A stretch of DNA of 64,000 nt, taken from assembly GCF_900187615.1 (NCBI RefSeq), contig NZ_FYDO01000018.1:1-64000 (forward strand). The letters run 5' to 3'. This document shows positions 55,478-63,012 of this stretch, in pieces (the stretch's first letter is position 1; each line of letters begins with the position of its first letter). Below the pieces are notes generated by a model. That model was not told the DNA's origin. It worked only from the letters and a program-made list of their open reading frames with translations, and ran no database searches. This stretch comes from Pseudomonas sp. Irchel s3f7. GTDB taxonomy: Bacteria; Pseudomonadota; Gammaproteobacteria; Pseudomonadales; Pseudomonadaceae. Both the position numbers and the translations under genes were made by a program.

Positions 55478-55732
55478 ATGGGACTCAAGCTAACGTTGGA
55501 TTGGTATGACAAAAAAACCGAGGTTTTTCAAGGCGAGGAATACTCTTCGGATTTAGGAGATGACGCTTCAATACTTGAAGCCCTCGGCCTGTCCGTGGAC
55601 AACACTATTAATAATGGTGGCTTTAATGTTGGTGAAGATTGGGTCGATATCATTCAACCTCATTTTCAACACGCTATCGTGTTGAACGCCTATGACTACC
55701 AAATTTCATTTGATTATCGTGATACCTGGTGA
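55478..55732 (+). CDS. Colicin-E3-type immunity protein (Im3-like)
   Basis: The 84-residue acidic protein begins MGLKLTLDWYDKKTEVFQGE and ends YQISFDYRDTW, matching Im3 of colicin E3 over its whole length (E3 Im starts MGLKLDLTWFDKSTEDFKGE). It protects the producer by binding the rRNase domain of the toxin. It starts 7 bp after the toxin stop and is therefore co-expressed. The final TGA overlaps the start of the downstream HNH fragment. Confidence 0.95.
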   Translation: MGLKLTLDWYDKKTEVFQGEEYSSDLGDDASILEALGLSVDNTINNGGFNVGEDWVDIIQPHFQHAIVLNAYDYQISFDYRDTW

Positions 55733-56019
55733 ATTCTTGCATCACTTACATCCGCGACCCTGAAGTCAGAGCCTGGATTCGACAGAATGCCAAAGGCATC
55801 TGTGAAGGCTGTGATCAGCCCGCACCGTTTGAAAAGGACGGCTCGCCGTTTCTTGAGGTTCACCACGTTAAGCATTTGGCGCATAAAGGTTCTGATCGGA
55901 CGAGCAATGCCGTTGCGCTGTGCCCGAACTGTCATCGTCGCTGTCATCATTCGGGTGATAAAGATGCATTCACCGTGTTTTTGTATGAGAAGGTGAAACG
56001 GCTGGAACGTGAGAAATAG
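55729..56019 (+). pseudogene. Truncated HNH nuclease domain (duplicate of the upstream gene's C-terminus)
   Basis: From 55735 the sequence encodes CITYIRDPEVRAWIRQNAKG, CEGCDQPAPFEKDG, FLEVHHVKHLAHKG and CPNCHRRCHH. It matches the C-terminal HNH domain of the gene at 53355-54065 almost residue by residue, including FEK.GSPFLEVHH. The nucleotide match begins abruptly at about 55738. The GTG at 55729 lies within the immunity stop, so any product would be a 96-residue stand-alone HNH domain with no N-terminal domain. All HNH cysteines and histidines are kept, so it could still be active. It is most simply read as a recombination remnant that flanks the toxin-immunity pair. Confidence 0.8.
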
Positions 56020-56076
56020 CAGTCTGTTGCTAGGCGTAACTCCGTTCGTTGAGATCGTTGGAGCCAAGGCTGGCGC

Positions 56077-56104
56077 CATCGCTAGCAGGCTCGCTCCTAC
56101 AGGG
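56077..56104. repeat. Single REP half
   Basis: CATCGCTAGCAGGCTCGCTC followed by CTACAGGG is one arm of the Pseudomonas REP (compare 47176-47272) without a partner nearby. It lies between the HNH remnant and vapC. Confidence 0.8.
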
Positions 56105-56136
56105 GGTAGCGGTGGGTTTGAAAAACCTCAGTGCCC

Positions 56137-56523
56137 TCACAACTTTGCCGAAACCACCCGAACCCCATACTGCGGAATAATCCCGTCCGCTGTGACCAGC
56201 TCCAGCCCTTCCGCCTGGGCTTGGGCAATCAACATCCGATCAAACGGGTCGCGATGAATCTCTGGTAACTTGCCCGCCTGCTGTCCATGAAACAGCGAAA
56301 TCGGCAGTTTGGTAAAACCTTCGTCCTCAACGAGCACTTCAAGATCCGCTGGAGCCTCCAGCATTCCTTTAGCCTGTTTGATCGATATCTCCCAGATCGA
56401 AGCGGCGCTTACCAGTACCTGATTACGCGGCTCACTCATAATCTGTCGAGCTTCTGCACCCAGTGCTGGGTCATCGGACAACCACCAAAGAAACGCATGG
56501 GTATCCAACAGCAAGCGCCTCAT
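56137..56523 (-). CDS. VapC-family PIN-domain toxin
   Basis: The 128-residue protein has the four PIN-domain acidic residues in place: Asp7 (LLLDTHAFLWW), Glu45 (SIWEISIK), Asp95 (RDPFDRML) and Asp113 (TADG). PIN toxins of this VapC type cleave tRNA or other RNA. Its ATG overlaps the antitoxin TGA by 4 bp (ATGA), which is typical of TA pairs. The protein family call is good; the target is unknown. Confidence 0.92.
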   Translation of the reverse strand: MRRLLLDTHAFLWWLSDDPALGAEARQIMSEPRNQVLVSAASIWEISIKQAKGMLEAPADLEVLVEDEGFTKLPISLFHGQQAGKLPEIHRDPFDRMLIAQAQAEGLELVTADGIIPQYGVRVVSAKL

Positions 56524-56765
56524 AGGCTGCCCTCGAATCCATCAATGATGTCCTCAGGGGTTTTGTCGAAATCAGCTGACATCCGGATTTTCCCTTTCAA
56601 ACGCCCAGGCTTGCGCGCCCGAGGCGTTTCGACATGAGGAAGAAGATCCAGATAAGGTTTACCTGCCTTGGCAATTACCACTTTGTCACCACGCCATACA
56701 CGTTCGGCGAGTTGCGAAAGCTGGGACTTCGCCTCGTGCATATTTACCTGCACCACTTCATTCAT
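56520..56765 (-). CDS. Phd/YefM-type antitoxin of the VapC toxin
   Basis: The 81-residue protein begins MNEVVQVNMHEAKSQLSQLAERVWRG in two pieces (VNMHEAKSQLSQLAE), the Phd/YefM DNA-binding fold. Its C-terminal tail is flexible (MSADFDKTPEDIIDGFEGSL) and should bind the toxin. It neutralises VapC and represses the operon. Direct repeats TAAGCT-N4-TAAGCT lie 22 bp upstream (56788-56803). Confidence 0.88.
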   Translation of the reverse strand: MNEVVQVNMHEAKSQLSQLAERVWRGDKVVIAKAGKPYLDLLPHVETPRARKPGRLKGKIRMSADFDKTPEDIIDGFEGSL

Positions 56766-56787
56766 AGGACACCTCCAAAAGATTAGC

Positions 56788-56803
56788 TAAGCTAGCCTAA
56801 GCT
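56788..56803. promoter_or_regulatory. Direct repeats upstream of the TA operon
   Basis: TAAGCT occurs at 56788-56793 and 56798-56803, a 10-bp period (one helical turn), 22 bp before the antitoxin start. It fits an operator for two side-by-side antitoxin molecules. Only motif and position support it. Confidence 0.45.
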
Positions 56804-56902
56804 GGCGATTTTCGATAGGCAAGGTAACGAGATGACCGTCTGTCAAAAATGGCCTTTCAAAAGTGGTACAAGTGATTTCGTAGGTCTCCAGACAACCATC
56901 CC

Positions 56903-58681
56903 TCAACGCCCCTCCTCCCCCTCCTCATAACCCACCCCATAATTCGCCACATAACTATCCACAGCCGTCCCAATCGTTGGAAAAAACGCCGTCTCCCCCA
57001 ACCGTGCAAACAACCCGAACCGCTTCAGCTTGTCCTTTACCGGGTCTTTCATCTCGGCAATGCACAACTCGATACCCGCCGCATGTAACGTGTCGTCCAG
57101 CTCAGCCAGCATGTCGGCGGAGGTCACGTCGACGCTGGTGACCGGTTCGGCGGCGACTACCAGCCAGCGCACGGGTGTGGGGGATGCGGCGACGGCGTCC
57201 AGGACTCGGTCGTTGAATTGTTCGGCGTTGGCGAAAAACAGCGGGGCGTCCCAGCGGAATAGGACCAGGCCGGGGATTCGGTGGGCGTCGGGGTAGCGTT
57301 TGATGTCGTGGTAGCCCTTTACGCCGTCGGCGCGGCCCAGTACGGCGGAGTACGGGCGCCAGGCGTCCCAGAGGAATTCGATGATTGCTATCACGATGGC
57401 CAGGCCGATGCCTTCGATGGCGCCGAATACGGCCACGCCGACGGTGCAGACGATCGACAGCCAGCATTCCCAGCGCTGGATGCGGTAGATCCGGCGTAGG
57501 TCGCTGATCTCGATCAGGCCGATGGCCGAGGCGATCACGACGGCGGCCAGTGCGCTGGACGGTAGATGTTGCAGCAGGTCCGGGGCGACCACCAACAGCA
57601 AGGCGACCGCCAGTGCGCCGACCACGCCGGTCAGTTGGGTTTTGGCGCCAGCGGCTTCGGCCACGGGGGTTCGGGACGAGCTGCTGCTGATGGGGAAGCC
57701 CTGGAACAAACCGGCGGCGAGGTTCGCGACGCCGAGGCCCACCATTTCCTGATTCGGGTTGACGTAGGTGCGGGTCCGCGCCGCATAAACGCGGGAGAGC
57801 ACGCTGGTGTCGGCGAACGAGACGAGGGCGACAGCGCAACCGCCAATCAGCACCGGGACGATGTCGGCGCGGGTGATCCAGGGGATGGCGAACCCGGGCA
57901 AGCCTTGCGGAAGTGAGCCGAGGACCGACACACCGGCGCGTGTCGCCAGGTCGAGCACGCCCACGGCGACGGTTGCGCCAACCACGGCGATCAGGATGCC
58001 CGGCAGTCGCGGCCAGCGTTTGAGTAGCAGGATGACCGCGAGGGTAAGACCGCCCACCACGAAGGTGGTCCAGTTGGTTTTTCCGTCCATCACCGCTGTA
58101 ACGATGGCCCAGATGTTTCTCAATGGGCCGTCGGAGTCAATCGAGAAACCGAACATTTTCGGCATTTGGCTGATCAATACGGTCAGCGCGATGCCGTTCA
58201 TGTAGCCATAGCGGATCGGTTTGGAGAGCAGCTCGGTGATGAATCCCAGACGCGCCAGACCGGCCAGGATGCACACCGCTCCCGAGACCAGCGCCATCAT
58301 GCCCGCCAACGCGACGGCGCGCTGCGGGTCGCCCCCGGAGAGTGGAATGATGACCGCCAGGATGACCGCCACCAGGGAGGAGTCCGGCCCCATCACCAGA
58401 ATACGACTGGGCCCGAACAAGGCGTAGGCCAGCAGTGGAACGATGGTCGCGTACAGGCCATAAATGCCGGGCACGCCCGAGGCCACCGCATAGGCAATGC
58501 CGACGGGCACCAGCATCGTGGTCAGCACCAGACCGGCCACGATGTCGTAACGCAACCAACTCAATTGGTATTCGCGCAGCATGATCAGCCCCGGCAGCCA
58601 ACGGCGCCAACCGGTCTGTTCATCCCTGCGGGCTATCCGGCCCGGTTCCGGGAGTGGAGGCGAATCATCTGTCTGGCTCAT
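56903..58681 (-). CDS. SulP-family anion transporter with STAS domain
   Basis: From the ATG at 58681 the protein has 592 residues. About a dozen membrane helices span 30-430 (LSWLRYDIVAGLVLTTMLVP; GPSRILVMGPDSSLVAVILA). A cytosolic STAS domain follows (about 460-570, IPGLVLFRWDAPLFFANAEQF). The substrate could be sulfate, bicarbonate or dicarboxylate; no neighbouring gene (no carbonic anhydrase) settles it. A longer frame to 58717 is unconserved. Confidence 0.92.
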   Translation of the reverse strand: MSQTDDSPPLPEPGRIARRDEQTGWRRWLPGLIMLREYQLSWLRYDIVAGLVLTTMLVPVGIAYAVASGVPGIYGLYATIVPLLAYALFGPSRILVMGPDSSLVAVILAVIIPLSGGDPQRAVALAGMMALVSGAVCILAGLARLGFITELLSKPIRYGYMNGIALTVLISQMPKMFGFSIDSDGPLRNIWAIVTAVMDGKTNWTTFVVGGLTLAVILLLKRWPRLPGILIAVVGATVAVGVLDLATRAGVSVLGSLPQGLPGFAIPWITRADIVPVLIGGCAVALVSFADTSVLSRVYAARTRTYVNPNQEMVGLGVANLAAGLFQGFPISSSSSRTPVAEAAGAKTQLTGVVGALAVALLLVVAPDLLQHLPSSALAAVVIASAIGLIEISDLRRIYRIQRWECWLSIVCTVGVAVFGAIEGIGLAIVIAIIEFLWDAWRPYSAVLGRADGVKGYHDIKRYPDAHRIPGLVLFRWDAPLFFANAEQFNDRVLDAVAASPTPVRWLVVAAEPVTSVDVTSADMLAELDDTLHAAGIELCIAEMKDPVKDKLKRFGLFARLGETAFFPTIGTAVDSYVANYGVGYEEGEEGR

Positions 58682-58806
58682 GGTTTCGCCCTTAATAATC
58701 AGTGTGTCATGCCGCAACCGTGCACAGCGGCGGCGAAATGACCTGAGTGTAGCTATTGCCCGGAACGCGCCATAAGCTGATCACTTAAAGGACAAAGAAC
58801 CCCACC

Positions 58807-59769
58807 ATGAAATTCGACCTCGCCTACTGCCTCAGCCTCAACGACAAGCTGTCGATCTATGACGTACGTGATCTGAATTTTGACGAAACGGTGGCGTTCG
58901 ACTCGGCCAAGGAACACTTCCAGTGCCCCAATGATACCTGTCGCTCAGCCTTCGATGCGGCGAATACGTTGGGGACGTTCAACGCCAAAAATGTGAATTA
59001 CGTGCGCACGCCACACTTCAAGAACCTGCCGAGTACGCGGCATGTCGAGGGCTGTCCTTATGTCAGCCTGAAGGCGCCGGCGTCGGGTGTGGAGGCGGAA
59101 ACGGATGACAGTCGCGAGGAACATTTCCCGTCGGAATTGTTACTGACTCGGCGTGAATATGTACGTAAGCCGTCCAGTCCGGTGGAAGGTGCAGACGCTC
59201 AACGGGATAAGCCAGTGGTTCCTTCGGCGATCAGCAACGCCGATCAGCCAAGCCGCGACTCAGCCCCCGACAAGACCAGCGTCTTCGCCCACCCGGTGGA
59301 ATGCTTCGTGTCGAATTTCGAAGACAAGGAACTGCTCAAGCGCATGCCGCTGAAGATTGGCGAGCACACCGCGCCCTATGCCTCGTTCTTCAAGAAAATC
59401 GAGTATCTGCAAGACAACAAGGGCCTGATTTACTGGGGCAAGATCAAGCAGATCAAGGACTACACCCAGAGCTTTCGCATCGATTTCGAGAAGAAGGTCT
59501 GGTTCGAGAAGAAGCCCTATTCGGTCAATGTTTACCTGAGCAAGAAGTTGATCGACACCTACCGCAAGCGCAAGGCGTTCCTCGAGGAGATCAAGCACGC
59601 GATCGAGAGCGGGCAGGCGTTGTATTGCTTTTTCTATGGGGTGACGCCGGAGTTGAAGCAGGTGCCGAGCAAGAAAAACCCCGAGCAGACGTTCGGGGTG
59701 TTCAGCGCCAATATCGAGAATCTGGATCACTTTATCGTGCGGGAGGCGCTGGGGTTGGCGGACAAATAA
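58807..59769 (+). CDS. Unknown protein with Cys-x4-Cys / His-x3-Cys motif
   Basis: The 320-residue protein has an N-terminal segment with Cys40, Cys45 (FQCPNDTCRSAF), His79 and Cys83 (RHVEGCPY), a likely zinc knuckle. This spacing resembles the zinc region of CoiA-like competence/nuclease proteins. Residues about 95-165 are a polar linker. A C-terminal alpha/beta domain (about 170-320) has a conserved-looking run IYWGKIKQIKDY and FYGVTPELKQVP. I do not recognise the family; a nuclease or DNA-binding role is only suggested by the zinc pattern. It stands alone between sulP and a small HTH gene; AAAGGACA is 14 nt upstream of the ATG. Confidence 0.65.
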   Translation: MKFDLAYCLSLNDKLSIYDVRDLNFDETVAFDSAKEHFQCPNDTCRSAFDAANTLGTFNAKNVNYVRTPHFKNLPSTRHVEGCPYVSLKAPASGVEAETDDSREEHFPSELLLTRREYVRKPSSPVEGADAQRDKPVVPSAISNADQPSRDSAPDKTSVFAHPVECFVSNFEDKELLKRMPLKIGEHTAPYASFFKKIEYLQDNKGLIYWGKIKQIKDYTQSFRIDFEKKVWFEKKPYSVNVYLSKKLIDTYRKRKAFLEEIKHAIESGQALYCFFYGVTPELKQVPSKKNPEQTFGVFSANIENLDHFIVREALGLADK

Positions 59770-59834
59770 GCGCCGTGCCGTTTGTCTGACTGAAAAGACA
59801 AATCAAAAATTGCATTTGATTCGGGCTCAAAACA

Positions 59835-59852
59835 ACTGTACAAAAACACAGT
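59835..59852. promoter_or_regulatory. LexA-like SOS box
   Basis: ACTGTACAAAAACACAGT fits the gamma-proteobacterial LexA consensus CTGT-N8-ACAG exactly and is followed by TATATT at 59852-59857. It lies 38 bp before the HTH gene at 59890. SOS induction of that gene is therefore probable, but LexA binding was not tested. Confidence 0.65.
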
Positions 59853-59889
59853 ATATTTTGAATCAACACTCTCGAGCCCGGAGAACACC

Positions 59890-60207
59890 ATGGCCTCTCA
59901 AGCGATGAAAATCACCCTGGAACGTATCGCCCTCTTCCAATTCACCCCGGCCCACTGCGCCCAGGCCCGAGCAATGCTGGGCTGGAGCGTGGAAACGTTG
60001 TCGCGGGAAGCCGGGGTTTCGGCGGATGCGATTGAGCGTTTCGAGGCGCGTCAGGACGTGCTGGATGTCACGCGGTTGACGCTGGCCTATCGGTTTGAAT
60101 CGGAGGGTTTGGTGTTCTTCCCGGGGTTTGCACCGGGGCGCGGGATGAATGTGAGAGGGTCTACGCCGAACCCGGTTGGGCGGGCGGATTTTGCGATGGT
60201 GGAGTAA
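59890..60207 (+). CDS. Small XRE-type HTH protein behind a LexA box
   Basis: The 105-residue protein has a compact helix-turn-helix at about 18-62 (PAHCAQARAMLGWSVETLSR; AGVSADAIERFEARQ) and a basic, Gly/Pro-rich tail (GMNVRGSTPNPVGRADF). GGAGA lies 6 nt before the ATG. Being placed after a LexA-like box it may be a damage-inducible regulator. The target is not evident. A TA operon follows 45 bp later. Confidence 0.8.
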   Translation: MASQAMKITLERIALFQFTPAHCAQARAMLGWSVETLSREAGVSADAIERFEARQDVLDVTRLTLAYRFESEGLVFFPGFAPGRGMNVRGSTPNPVGRADFAMVE

Positions 60208-60219
60208 AAAAAGCATCGA

Positions 60220-60247
60220 TTGACGATTATTCCTATTTGGGTATATT
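60220..60247 (+). promoter_or_regulatory. Sigma70 promoter of the HigBA-type operon
   Basis: TTGACG (60220-60225) and TATATT (60242-60247), spacer 16 bp, are near-consensus. The toxin ATG at 60253 lies only 6 bp after the -10, so a transcript from this promoter would start at or just after the start codon: the message is leaderless or uses another promoter. Confidence 0.75.
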
Positions 60248-60252
60248 TTCGC

Positions 60253-60615
60253 ATGAGTACAAGGAAGCCACTCCTGTGGGTTAGCAGCAGCAAAAAAGAC
60301 CTCAAGCAGATGCCCGCAGATGTACAGGACGTTTTTGGCCACGCTCTCGATCTGGCGCAAAGCGGTAAAAAGCACCCGGATGCCAAGCCTCTGAAGGGCT
60401 TTGGCGGTGCCGGAGTCCTGGAATTGATTGAGGACTTCGATACCAATACTTACCGCGCCGTTTACACCGTCAGTATTGGTAGCTCCATTTATGTTCTGCA
60501 CTGTTTTCAGAAGAAGTCGACAGCAGGTATCAAGACTGCACAGTGCGATATCGATCTGATCAGGAAAAGACTGCAAGCCGCGCAGGACCACGCGAAAGGA
60601 TCAGGAAATGGTTGA
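60253..60615 (+). CDS. RelE/HigB-superfamily toxin (Gp49-like)
   Basis: The ATG at 60253 gives 120 residues; a frame from 60220 includes the promoter. The sequence SSSKKDLKQMPADVQDVFGHALDLAQ and GFGGAGVLELIEDFDTNTYR, then VYTVSIGSSIYVLHCFQKKS is typical of the phage-derived Gp49/HigB-like RelE fold (toxin first, antitoxin second). It probably cleaves mRNA on ribosomes. It overlaps the antitoxin gene by 8 bp. Confidence 0.9.
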   Translation: MSTRKPLLWVSSSKKDLKQMPADVQDVFGHALDLAQSGKKHPDAKPLKGFGGAGVLELIEDFDTNTYRAVYTVSIGSSIYVLHCFQKKSTAGIKTAQCDIDLIRKRLQAAQDHAKGSGNG

Positions 60616-60928
60616 AATCGAAGAAAGCAGCGGGAACGTCTACCACGACCTCGGGACACCCGATGCCAATGAGATGCGGGTCAAATCCCAATTGGCTGCA
60701 AAAATTGGAGAAATCATCAAGGCTCGCCATTTGACCCAGGTTCAGGCATCAGAAATTTTGGGCCTGTCGCAGCCCAAACTTTCTGAGATGTTGCGAGGAA
60801 AGTTTCGCGGGATCAGTGAAGCCAAGATGATGGAATGTCTTTTGTTGCTCGGGCGCGACGTGCAGATCGTAGTCAAACCGGCCCCGCGCTCACGCAAAGC
60901 GGGCCGAATTGAAGTGGTTTTTTGCTGA
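60608..60928 (+). CDS. HigA-type XRE antitoxin
   Basis: The 106-residue protein has an XRE helix-turn-helix at about 38-92 (KARHLTQVQASEILGLSQPKLSEML) and a basic C-terminus. It binds the HigB-like toxin and represses the operon. Its ATG lies inside the toxin gene; a GGATC-rich ribosome site (AAAGGATCAGGA) precedes it. Confidence 0.9.
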   Translation: MVEIEESSGNVYHDLGTPDANEMRVKSQLAAKIGEIIKARHLTQVQASEILGLSQPKLSEMLRGKFRGISEAKMMECLLLLGRDVQIVVKPAPRSRKAGRIEVVFC

Positions 60929-60950
60929 GGCAAACAATTCACCTAACCCT

Positions 60951-62009
60951 TTACGTGTTCTGCACCACCACCCGTTCACTCTCCTCTTCCATCGCTAACC
61001 ACCAAGCCTCACCACGCTTTGGATGCATCAGGTTGAACGCCTCGCCCATCTGCGGTGTGGTGATTGATACGTTGCGTTCCCAGGCCAAAGCCAGGATGCG
61101 GTCGAAGGGTTCGTACCAGGCGTGGGTCGACAGGTCGAACGTGCCGTTGTGGATCGGAAACAGCCAGCGGCCCTTGAGGTCGAGGTGGGCTTGCAGGGTT
61201 TGTTCGGGTTGCATGTGCACGTGCGGCCAGTCGACGTTGTAGGCGCCGGTTTCCATCAGGGTCAGGTCGAACGGGCCGTACTGTTCGCCGATGCGTTTGA
61301 AGCCATCGAAATAGCCGCTGTCGCCGCTGAAGAAAATACGCGTGTCGTCGTCGATCATTACCCACGACGCCCAGAGGGTGCTGTTGCCATCGAACAGGCC
61401 ACGGCCGGAAAAGTGTTGTGACGGCGTGGCGATGAATTGGATGCCATCGATTTCTGTGCCTTGCCACCAATCGAATTGACGGACTTTGCTGGCGTCGATG
61501 CCCCATTTGATCAAGGTGTCGCCCACGCCCAGCGGTGTCAGGAAGTGTTGGGTCTTGTCCGCCAGTTTCAACACGGCCGCATGATCCAGGTGATCGTAGT
61601 GGTCGTGGGACAGGATCACCGCTTCGATCGGTGGTAAGTCTTCCAGGCTGATGGGCGGCTGGTGGAAACGCTTGGGGCCGGCCCATTGAATCGGTGAGGC
61701 GCGCTCAGCGAAGACCGGGTCGGTGATCCAGAACTTGTCGCGCAACTTGAGCAATACCGTGGAATGGCCGAGTCGGTAGACGCTGTGGTTTGGCGCAGCG
61801 ATCAGTGCCGCTTGAGTCAGGGGTTGTACCGGCACCGGCGCGCTCGGGCGAGTGTTGCGCGGTTTATTGAAAATGGCGTTCCACAGGATGTTGATGGTTT
61901 TGCCGAAACTCAAACGCCGAATCGGCGTGTGGTTTTGGTACTGCCCTTGAGCCTGTCGAGAGGCTTCTGGTGGGGAGGCGTTTTCCGCCGGGGACGTTGA
62001 ATTGGCCAT
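60951..62009 (-). CDS. Metallo-beta-lactamase-fold hydrolase (NAPE-PLD/UlaG-like)
   Basis: From the ATG at 62009 the protein has 352 residues. The zinc motif is HDHYDHLDH at 135-143 (His135, His137, Asp139, His140), followed by SGDSGYF, a conserved Asp, and a C-terminal HNGTFDLS with the last His. The N-terminal 50 residues are not conserved; the ATG at 62078 would add 23 more. It resembles N-acyl-phosphatidylethanolamine-phospholipase-D-like and UlaG-type hydrolases, which use a beta-lactamase fold on lipids or lactones. The divergent TetR gene and the palindrome between them suggest that it is controlled by that regulator. Confidence 0.9.
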   Translation of the reverse strand: MANSTSPAENASPPEASRQAQGQYQNHTPIRRLSFGKTINILWNAIFNKPRNTRPSAPVPVQPLTQAALIAAPNHSVYRLGHSTVLLKLRDKFWITDPVFAERASPIQWAGPKRFHQPPISLEDLPPIEAVILSHDHYDHLDHAAVLKLADKTQHFLTPLGVGDTLIKWGIDASKVRQFDWWQGTEIDGIQFIATPSQHFSGRGLFDGNSTLWASWVMIDDDTRIFFSGDSGYFDGFKRIGEQYGPFDLTLMETGAYNVDWPHVHMQPEQTLQAHLDLKGRWLFPIHNGTFDLSTHAWYEPFDRILALAWERNVSITTPQMGEAFNLMHPKRGEAWWLAMEEESERVVVQNT

Positions 62010-62129
62010 GACTGAATGACTCCAGAAAAACCGCACGCAACACGATTTTCCGTTTGGGACGATAAATGGCCAAAGCACGCACGCATCAGCCGAACACTCT
62101 ATTTTTGCTGGGCTGGATTAACAAAACAT

Positions 62130-62193
62130 TACACTGCCCAGTGTAGTTTCAAGGTTGCATCAAAGCCGATGCCAAGTAAACTTCCGAGTGTAA
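62130..62193. promoter_or_regulatory. Likely TetR operators in the divergent gap
   Basis: TACACTG-CC-CAGTGTA (62130-62145) is an exact inverted repeat of 7-bp arms. A second, weaker copy ACTTCCGAGTGTAAT lies at 62180-62194 with a good right arm only. Both lie between the divergent MBL and TetR genes. Confidence 0.65.
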
Positions 62194-62223
62194 TTTTCAT
62201 GTTCCTCCTGCCGAAGCGTATTT

Positions 62224-62832
62224 ATGACAGCTCCACAGCGCCTCACTGACCGAAAACGCGAAGCCATCATTCAGGCGGCGATTGTCGAGTTCCGCGACAA
62301 CGGTTTCGAAACCACCAGCATGGACAAGATTGCTGCCACGGCCGGTGTGTCGAAGCGCACGGTGTACAACCATTTCCCCAGCAAGGAAGAATTGTTCGCC
62401 GAAATTCTCAATCAGTTATGGACGCGGGTGACAGCAAAACAGGAGACGTCCTACCGCCCGGACGTGCCACTGCGCGACCAGTTACGCCAACGGCTGATGG
62501 AAAAGTTGCAGATGTTGAGCGACGACAACTTTCTCGATCTGGCACGGGTAGCGATCGCGGCGACGATCCATTCCCCTGAACGTGCCCAGAACATGGTGGC
62601 GCGCATGGGCGAGCGGGAAGAAGGCCTGACCGTATGGATTCGCGCCGCCCAAGCCGATGGGCGCTTGAAAGCGATTGCCCCCGAATTTGCTGCGCAGCAA
62701 GTTCAGGGGCTGCTCAAATCCTTTGCATTCTGGCCACAGATTTCTATGGGCATGCCCAGCTTGTCGGCTGAGATGCAAAGCACGGTGGTGGAGTCGGCGC
62801 TGGATATGTTTCTGGCCTGTTACCAGCAGTGA
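62224..62832 (+). CDS. TetR-family transcriptional regulator
   Basis: The 202-residue protein has a TetR HTH at about 12-58 (REAIIQAAIVEFRDNGFETT; GVSKRTVYNHFPSKEELFAEI) and a C-terminal ligand-binding domain of the AcrR_C/AefR-like type (about 85-200, REEGLTVWIRAAQADGRL). It is divergent from the MBL-fold gene and probably represses it and itself at the palindrome. The ligand is unknown. Confidence 0.93.
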   Translation: MTAPQRLTDRKREAIIQAAIVEFRDNGFETTSMDKIAATAGVSKRTVYNHFPSKEELFAEILNQLWTRVTAKQETSYRPDVPLRDQLRQRLMEKLQMLSDDNFLDLARVAIAATIHSPERAQNMVARMGEREEGLTVWIRAAQADGRLKAIAPEFAAQQVQGLLKSFAFWPQISMGMPSLSAEMQSTVVESALDMFLACYQQ

Positions 62833-62910
62833 TAAATGACAAGTTCGGCTGCTGAATAAAGCGGCCGTGACTCTCAAGTTTACCGTTGCAATGTATTTCA
62901 GAGCGGGCCG

Positions 62911-62989
62911 CCATCGCTCGCAAGTAGCTTCCACTGGGGATTTATGAGCGCCACAGATCCAGTGTGGGAGCTAGCCTGCTAGCGATGAG
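62911..62989. repeat. Degenerate REP pair
   Basis: CCATCGCTCGCAAGTAGCTT (62911 onward) and GTGTGGGAGCTAGCCTGCTAGCGATGAG (62963-62989) form a decayed REP pair: the second arm is intact, the first has several changes. It lies between TetR and the DUF2025 gene. Confidence 0.75.
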
Positions 62990-63012
62990 GCCCGTCCAAT
63001 CACCACAAAACC

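Noticed and set aside
52705..60928. A prophage in the 52-61 kb block
   Set aside because: BRO-N, HNH and HTH genes can be phage-derived, but no integrase, terminase, capsid, tail or lysis genes are present and housekeeping genes are interspersed.
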